From: a virus
DNA length: 20,336 bases
IMG/VR virus record: IMGVR_UViG_3300025128_000452
Span: 1 to 20,336 of that record
Strand: one strand, 5' to 3'
Below the pieces are notes generated by a model, which saw only the letters and a program-made list of their open reading frames with translations, searched no databases and was not told where the DNA came from. This document shows positions 18,266-20,336 of the stretch, one piece after another; position 1 is the first letter of the stretch, and each line of letters begins with the position of its first letter. A program made the position numbers and the translations under genes.

Positions 18266-18861
18266 AATAATTTAAACCCTTCTATCCATGTTGATTTGTC
18301 ATCTCCTTCTTGGAATTTGGGTGTTCCTGCACCATTTGTTTTAATATATCCATAACCCTCTATATAATCATTTACTGCTAAATCTATAACTGTAGAACAA
18401 AGTAAACCAATTCCTAATATAGGATATTTAGTTCCAGAAATAAAACCTGCACCTGTTTGTCCAACACTATGATATGTAGCTCCATTTTTGTAAATATGAA
18501 CAAATGCTCCTACAATATCATTTTGTTGAGAAGAGCCACATTTGACTTTACATACAATAAAATACTTCCCCGCTTGACCTGATGGAACAGTAAATTTATA
18601 ATTTGATGTATCAAAAGCACCAGCAGTATCAATTCTTTCTGCATCAAATTGTATTTTAGTTGTAGTAGAATCAGAAATAGATTGGTCTGAGTCATTAGAT
18701 AAGTAAGCAGCAAAAACTGGAGTATTAGTTCCACCTGCTTCAGCCCAAGTTCCATCTCCTCGCCAAAAAGTTGAACTACTGGCAGAAGTACCAGAGTTTA
18801 AATTGGCAACAGGAAGATTACCTGTAATACCTTTTGTTACATCTATTTTATCTATTGCCAT
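18262..18861 (-). CDS. Tail fibre/appendage protein (199 aa)
   Basis: The short N-terminal linker [20 protein letters not shown] resembles that of the 177-aa appendage. Residues 32-44 hold [13 protein letters not shown], nearly the same as FLRGDNSWAAAG in the S74 fibre. The rest is a beta-rich, C1q/jelly-roll-like domain ([52 protein letters not shown]), a TNF/C1q-like pattern common in phage receptor-binding tips. AAAGGA lies about 8 nt upstream of the ATG. It pairs with the chaperone-like gene that follows. Confidence 0.75.
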   Translation of the reverse strand: MAIDKIDVTKGITGNLPVANLNSGTSASSSTFWRGDGTWAEAGGTNTPVFAAYLSNDSDQSISDSTTTKIQFDAERIDTAGAFDTSNYKFTVPSGQAGKYFIVCKVKCGSSQQNDIVGAFVHIYKNGATYHSVGQTGAGFISGTKYPILGIGLLCSTVIDLAVNDYIEGYGYIKTNGAGTPKFQEGDDKSTWIEGFKLL

Positions 18862-18864
18862 ATT

Positions 18865-19155
18865 TTATTCCTTTGGATTATCTGTTTTTACTTTAGAAAT
18901 AGTATCTTTCCAAATTGTTGTGTTGTTTACTTGATCCCAGTATTGCATATCAAGTTGTTCTTGTATTGATGGATAAGCTGTTTGTCTTTTTGGTATATAA
19001 GCCATAGCTTCCATTTTAGCTTTTATTTCTGCTCTTGATATTTCAGGAGAAGAATCCCATTCAAAAGTACAAGTATCTATATTATCTCCACGAACAGTAA
19101 CTTGAGCATCAGGATTAATAGACATAATTGCATCTCCAATTAAAACTTTTATCAT
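18865..19155 (-). CDS. Tail fibre assembly chaperone-like protein (paralogue)
   Basis: In this 96-aa protein, the N-terminal part is strand-rich (VLIGDAIMSINPDAQVTV, IDTCTFEWDSSPEISRAEI). The C-terminal part YPSIQEQLDMQYWDQVNNTT, followed by WKDTISKVKTDNPKE, parallels the end of the 107-aa protein at 17942-18265. YPS/P-x-x-E-Q-L-D-M-x-Y-W-D is typical of DUF4376/XkdW-like fibre chaperones. ATGA overlap with the fibre gene before it shows coupling. Confidence 0.75.
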   Translation of the reverse strand: MIKVLIGDAIMSINPDAQVTVRGDNIDTCTFEWDSSPEISRAEIKAKMEAMAYIPKRQTAYPSIQEQLDMQYWDQVNNTTIWKDTISKVKTDNPKE

Positions 19156-20018
19156 GCTAGTACCTCCATTAAAGTCATTGTACTCGTACCAGTACCTCCA
19201 CTACCACTACTATTCATTAAGTTAAGTGTAGCAGAGCCATGTTCTGCATATTTAACAGAATAAGTTAGGCTGCTTGTACTCGAAGGTGAATCTAAATATG
19301 AAAAAACCATTGATTGTGTTGCTGTTTGAGATAGTGCGTTATAAACCAATATATCACTATATATTGCTAGTTCTGAACCTGCTCTATAAATTCTAAGTTC
19401 AGCATAACTATTAGCCGCACTAGACATAAGAGCTGGACAAACATAATGAAAATAAACTTTAGATGAAGTAGCAGAAGGTGTAATTGAAGCAGTTAAGGCT
19501 GAAGCTGTTAATGTGCCAGATGTAAAAGTTTCAGCACTACTTAAAGTTTCAGAAACAACTTGTCCTATTTTTCCCAAACCTTTTATATGACTATAATCTA
19601 CTCTTTTTAAAACTCCTGCATCAGATACTAATAATTCATCAGTATCGGCAGGTGTTGCTCCAAGAGCAGTTTGTGCTGATATAACATCAGTATTAAGTTT
19701 TGCTCCTGTAACAGCATTTGCTTGAAGCATAGCTGTTGTAACTGAATCACTTGCAGGAGAAACTGTGCCTACTGTTTTTCCTAAATAAACACAATACATT
19801 TCGTCTGTTCCTGCTGTTGCAGAAGTTAAAGTCAATGCTGTGCCAGATACAGTATAAGCATCAACTGGACTTTGACGAACATTATTTATAAACAGAGCAA
19901 TATCCTGAGTTGAGGATACAGCACTATCTAAAGTGTATGATGTCGTTGCTGATGTACTAAAATTTTGTTTTGCTAAAGTTAAAAATTTATCAGCAGGTGT
20001 GTTTCCAATATAGGGCAT
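19152..20018 (-). CDS. Tail fibre protein (288 aa)
   Basis: The N-terminus MPYIGNTPADKFLTLAKQNF, followed by a strand-rich attachment domain to about residue 85 (VSSTQDIALFINNVRQSP, DEMYCVYLG), is the common anchor of marine phage fibres. A linker with DSVTTAMLQANAVTGAKLNT (91-110) leads into the terminal domain at 149-288: GKIGQVVSETL, ITPSATSSKVYF, LRIYRAGSEL, FSYLDSPSSTSSLTYSV and MTLMEVLA. GGAG lies 7 nt upstream of the ATG. It probably binds the host surface and shares its tip module with the 177-aa appendage. Confidence 0.85.
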   Translation of the reverse strand: MPYIGNTPADKFLTLAKQNFSTSATTSYTLDSAVSSTQDIALFINNVRQSPVDAYTVSGTALTLTSATAGTDEMYCVYLGKTVGTVSPASDSVTTAMLQANAVTGAKLNTDVISAQTALGATPADTDELLVSDAGVLKRVDYSHIKGLGKIGQVVSETLSSAETFTSGTLTASALTASITPSATSSKVYFHYVCPALMSSAANSYAELRIYRAGSELAIYSDILVYNALSQTATQSMVFSYLDSPSSTSSLTYSVKYAEHGSATLNLMNSSGSGGTGTSTMTLMEVLA

Positions 20019-20029
20019 TAATTATCTCC

Positions 20030-20336
20030 TTATGTGCTTATTGCATCCACAACACTAACCCATGCGTCTAATGAACTAGCTGTGTCTGATTTAACATAGA
20101 GACGATCTCCTGATTGAACAACAATCTTTGCACCCCCATCTAATACCTGTAATGCCCCACCTGTGGGAATGGGTGCTGATTTAACTAAATAAATATCGTT
20201 TGATCCATCATTAATATAACAATCAACATTGATTGCTGATGTGCCAACATTTGCTAAAGAAATTCCAACGATTGCATCATAACTATCAAAATTAGAGCCA
20301 TCAGGAATATCAACAGCAGATGTACCGACATTATTT
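20030..20336 (-). CDS. Virion/tail protein, C-terminal part (start beyond the window)
   Basis: The frame enters from the right edge and gives 101 residues. It is strand-rich: SAVDIPDGSNFDSYDAIVGI, LANVGTSAINVDCYINDGSN, IYLVKSAPIPTGGALQVLDG, KIVVQSGDRLYVKSDTAS and an ending SVVDAIST. The order (I-x-V-x-x-N, P-x-G-G, K-I-V-V-x-x-G-D) resembles small beta-sandwich virion proteins of marine phages. Its AAGGAG-containing end supplies the ribosome site of the fibre gene at 20018. Its exact role cannot be assigned. Confidence 0.7.
   Translation of the reverse strand, partial: NNVGTSAVDIPDGSNFDSYDAIVGISLANVGTSAINVDCYINDGSNDIYLVKSAPIPTGGALQVLDGGAKIVVQSGDRLYVKSDTASSLDAWVSVVDAIST

Noticed and set aside
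18510-18755. Leftward leucine-rich frame of 81 codons
   Set aside because: It is inside the 199-aa fibre gene in another frame; the leucine-rich product comes from codon shift of AT-rich DNA, not from a membrane protein.

Overview
This is a very AT-rich 20.3 kb piece of a temperate tailed-phage genome (phage or prophage). Gene content, tight ATGA/TAATG gene tiling and several small proteins recall the SAR11/pelagiphage-like and uncultured marine phages of AT-rich alphaproteobacteria. That host assignment is inference from protein style, not proof.

Layout. (1) 1-4726, leftward: a partial ArfA-like gene at the edge, a noncoding AT-rich stretch (183-555) with a GC-rich patch and 30-bp-spaced repeats, a 43-codon rightward gene, then (read right to left) a LexA-type winged-helix protein, a Mom-like DNA modification protein, a DUF1376 replication protein, a PAPS-reductase-like ATP-pyrophosphatase, an unknown protein, two small unknowns and the small terminase. 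A promoter followed by an intrinsic terminator (1723-1635) sits just before the terminase group. (2) 4727-4878: divergent control region. (3) 4879-11680, rightward: XRE-type repressor, small early proteins, a RecB-like nuclease split over two frames, an ERF annealing protein, a stand-alone DnaA domain-IV-like protein, T7-type endonuclease I, an HNH nuclease, unknowns, an excisionase-like HTH protein and a tyrosine integrase, then a small unknown. (4) 11672-20336, leftward late genes: from the right edge, tail/virion protein (partial), four fibre/appendage proteins interleaved with small chaperone-like proteins, membrane/coiled-coil proteins, a glucosaminidase, a metallophosphoesterase, a GH24 lysozyme, a 3-TM holin, and a run of lysine-rich microproteins. 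An intact tRNA-Thr(GGU) lies on the opposite strand inside this block.

How it fits together. The repressor and the winged-helix protein look like the lysogeny decision, with candidate operators repeated on both sides of the repressor gene. Integrase and excisionase-like protein move the phage in and out of the chromosome. ERF, split nuclease, endonuclease I and HNH form the recombination set, while DnaA-like and DUF1376 proteins point to replication initiation or helicase loading. Mom-like protein may modify phage DNA against host restriction. Late leftward transcription probably runs from the promoter at about 1700 through terminase and, if the genome is circular or permuted, on to the structural, fibre and lysis genes at the right of this window.

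Most notable observations: a Q-like late-control arrangement (promoter, promoter-proximal TATAAT, terminator, terminase); a possible cos region; fibre-chaperone cassettes with shuffled modules; a CxCGxxECxC motif in two separate small proteins; and many genes of 14-54 codons that ordinary gene calling would miss.
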